A DNA stretch of 5,964 bases from a bacterium (GTDB lineage Bacteria; Patescibacteriota; Minisyncoccia; Phycocordibacterales; JAKEFN01). The stretch's first letter is position 1, and every line of letters starts with the position of its first letter. Made by a program: the position numbers and the translations under genes. Positions 5,416 to 5,964 of this stretch are shown piece after piece. The stretch is taken from the NCBI GenBank assembly GCA_022616085.1, contig JAKEFN010000124.1, forward strand, positions 1 through 5,964, in the 5' to 3' direction. Under the pieces are notes generated by a model that saw nothing but the letters and a program-made list of their open reading frames with translations, was not told where the DNA came from and did not search any database.

Positions 5416-5964
5416 TTAGGGTGCAGTATTGAACGAGCCTTCGGAAGAAACAGCCCCGTTCCCGGAAGAATCTTTTGATTCGGTAATGAAGTAGTATGTG
5501 GTGCTCGCGGAAAGGCCGGCAAGAGAGAGCGCATGCGAAGTTACGGGCGCCGAATCCGAAATCGTAAGCGCGGAGGCAAGATTTATCGGCGTTGTCGTGC
5601 CGTAATACGCCTTGCTCGTCGCGCTTTCATTGGTTGTCCAACTTATTGATGCGGTTGTGGCGGTAATGCTTCCCACCGAAACTTCGGAGATAACCGGCGG
5701 CGTGGTATCGGGGAGGGCGAGGGTTATGAATGTTCCTTCGGAAGAAGTCGATGTGTTTCCTGCCGCATCTTTCGATTCGACGACAAAATAATACGTTGTG
5801 TTTGCGGAGAGACCGGTGATCGAGAAGGAATGTCCCGTAGTGAGAGACGAGTTAGATACTGCCGATGCCGTTGAAGTATTTAATGGAGAAACCGCGCTCC
5901 AATATACTTTGCCGGTTGCATTTTCGTTCGTATTCCAAGAAATCGTTGCACCGGCGTGAGTGAG
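5416..5964 (-). CDS. C-terminal part of a fibronectin type III repeat protein (5' end outside window)
   Basis: The frame is open from the window edge to a TAA at 5418-5416, giving the last 182 residues. It holds two FN3-like domains (about 4-82 and 103-180 of this fragment) joined by a linker containing PDTTPPVISEV. Each has the FN3 core: ISW[NT]TNE.AT near the start, H.[FL]S[IL].GLSA.TTYYF in the middle and ESKD..GN....SEG[TS]F.T at the end. Such domains are non-catalytic beta-sandwich spacers or binding modules in secreted and surface proteins. No cysteine, membrane segment, sortase signal or other C-terminal anchor is visible; the protein stops two residues after the last FN3 strand. Any signal peptide or catalytic domain would be in the unseen N-terminal part. 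A GTG at 5676 is only an internal valine codon, not the gene start. The palindromic element lies 26 bases beyond the stop and a terminator hairpin beyond that. Confidence 0.88.
   Translation of the reverse strand, partial: LTHAGATISWNTNENATGKVYWSAVSPLNTSTASAVSNSSLTTGHSFSITGLSANTTYYFVVESKDAAGNTSTSSEGTFITLALPDTTPPVISEVSVGSITATTASISWTTNESATSKAYYGTTTPINLASALTISDSAPVTSHALSLAGLSASTTYYFITESKDSSGNGAVSSEGSFNTAP
5425..5949 (-). repeat. Two tandem FN3 units with an exact 297-bp (99-residue) period
   Basis: Unit 1 (5949-5722) and unit 2 (5652-5425) align without any gap at a fixed offset of 99 codons: the Trp of ISW, the GLSA turn, ESKD and SEG(T/S)F all recur at exactly that distance. By hand 40 of 76 residues are identical (53%). 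The DNA is clearly related but diverged. More units may lie upstream, outside the window. Confidence 0.85.

Noticed and set aside
5175..5432. An 85-codon plus-strand frame across the palindromic element
   Set aside because: It spans a terminator hairpin and a mobile palindrome, and ends inside the FN3 gene. Part of the peptide recurs in the first copy only because the DNA repeats.

Overview
The window looks like a piece of a bacterial chromosome from the Candidate Phyla Radiation (Patescibacteria, most likely a parcubacterial lineage). This is an inference from gene style: an unusually short RecO, a single-chain glycyl-tRNA synthetase, a large one-pass membrane protein with CARDB/DUF11-like beta repeats between recO and the synthetase gene, and a fibronectin type III repeat protein with 'DTTPP' linkers. 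All five genes read with the standard code; their stops are TAA or TAG, and no in-frame TGA was needed.

Layout. Positions 1-95 are the right-hand part of a short palindromic mobile element. Next comes purH on the plus strand (134-1102), which encodes only the AICAR transformylase half of normal PurH. A strong hairpin terminator (1124-1155) separates it from a convergent minus-strand block read in the order recO (5148-4555), a 664-residue membrane-anchored surface protein (4500-2506) and glycyl-tRNA synthetase (2477-1161). The gaps of 54 and 28 nt suggest one transcription unit. Upstream of recO lie a possible promoter (5181-5153), a perfect 9-bp hairpin terminator (5228-5205) and a second, complete 160-bp copy of the palindromic element (5230-5389, flanked by TA). 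The right end (5964-5416) is the 3' end of a minus-strand gene for an FN3-repeat protein whose start lies outside the window.

The genes do not form one pathway: purine synthesis, recombination repair, translation and cell-surface proteins sit side by side, as is common in small genomes. The most notable finding is the palindromic element: two copies about 95% identical over the shared 95 bp, nearly the whole length self-complementary, TA at both borders, and no transposase. One copy abuts the purH 5' leader. The other appears to have inserted between the FN3 gene and its terminator. I see no tRNA, rRNA, CRISPR array or recognisable defence system here.
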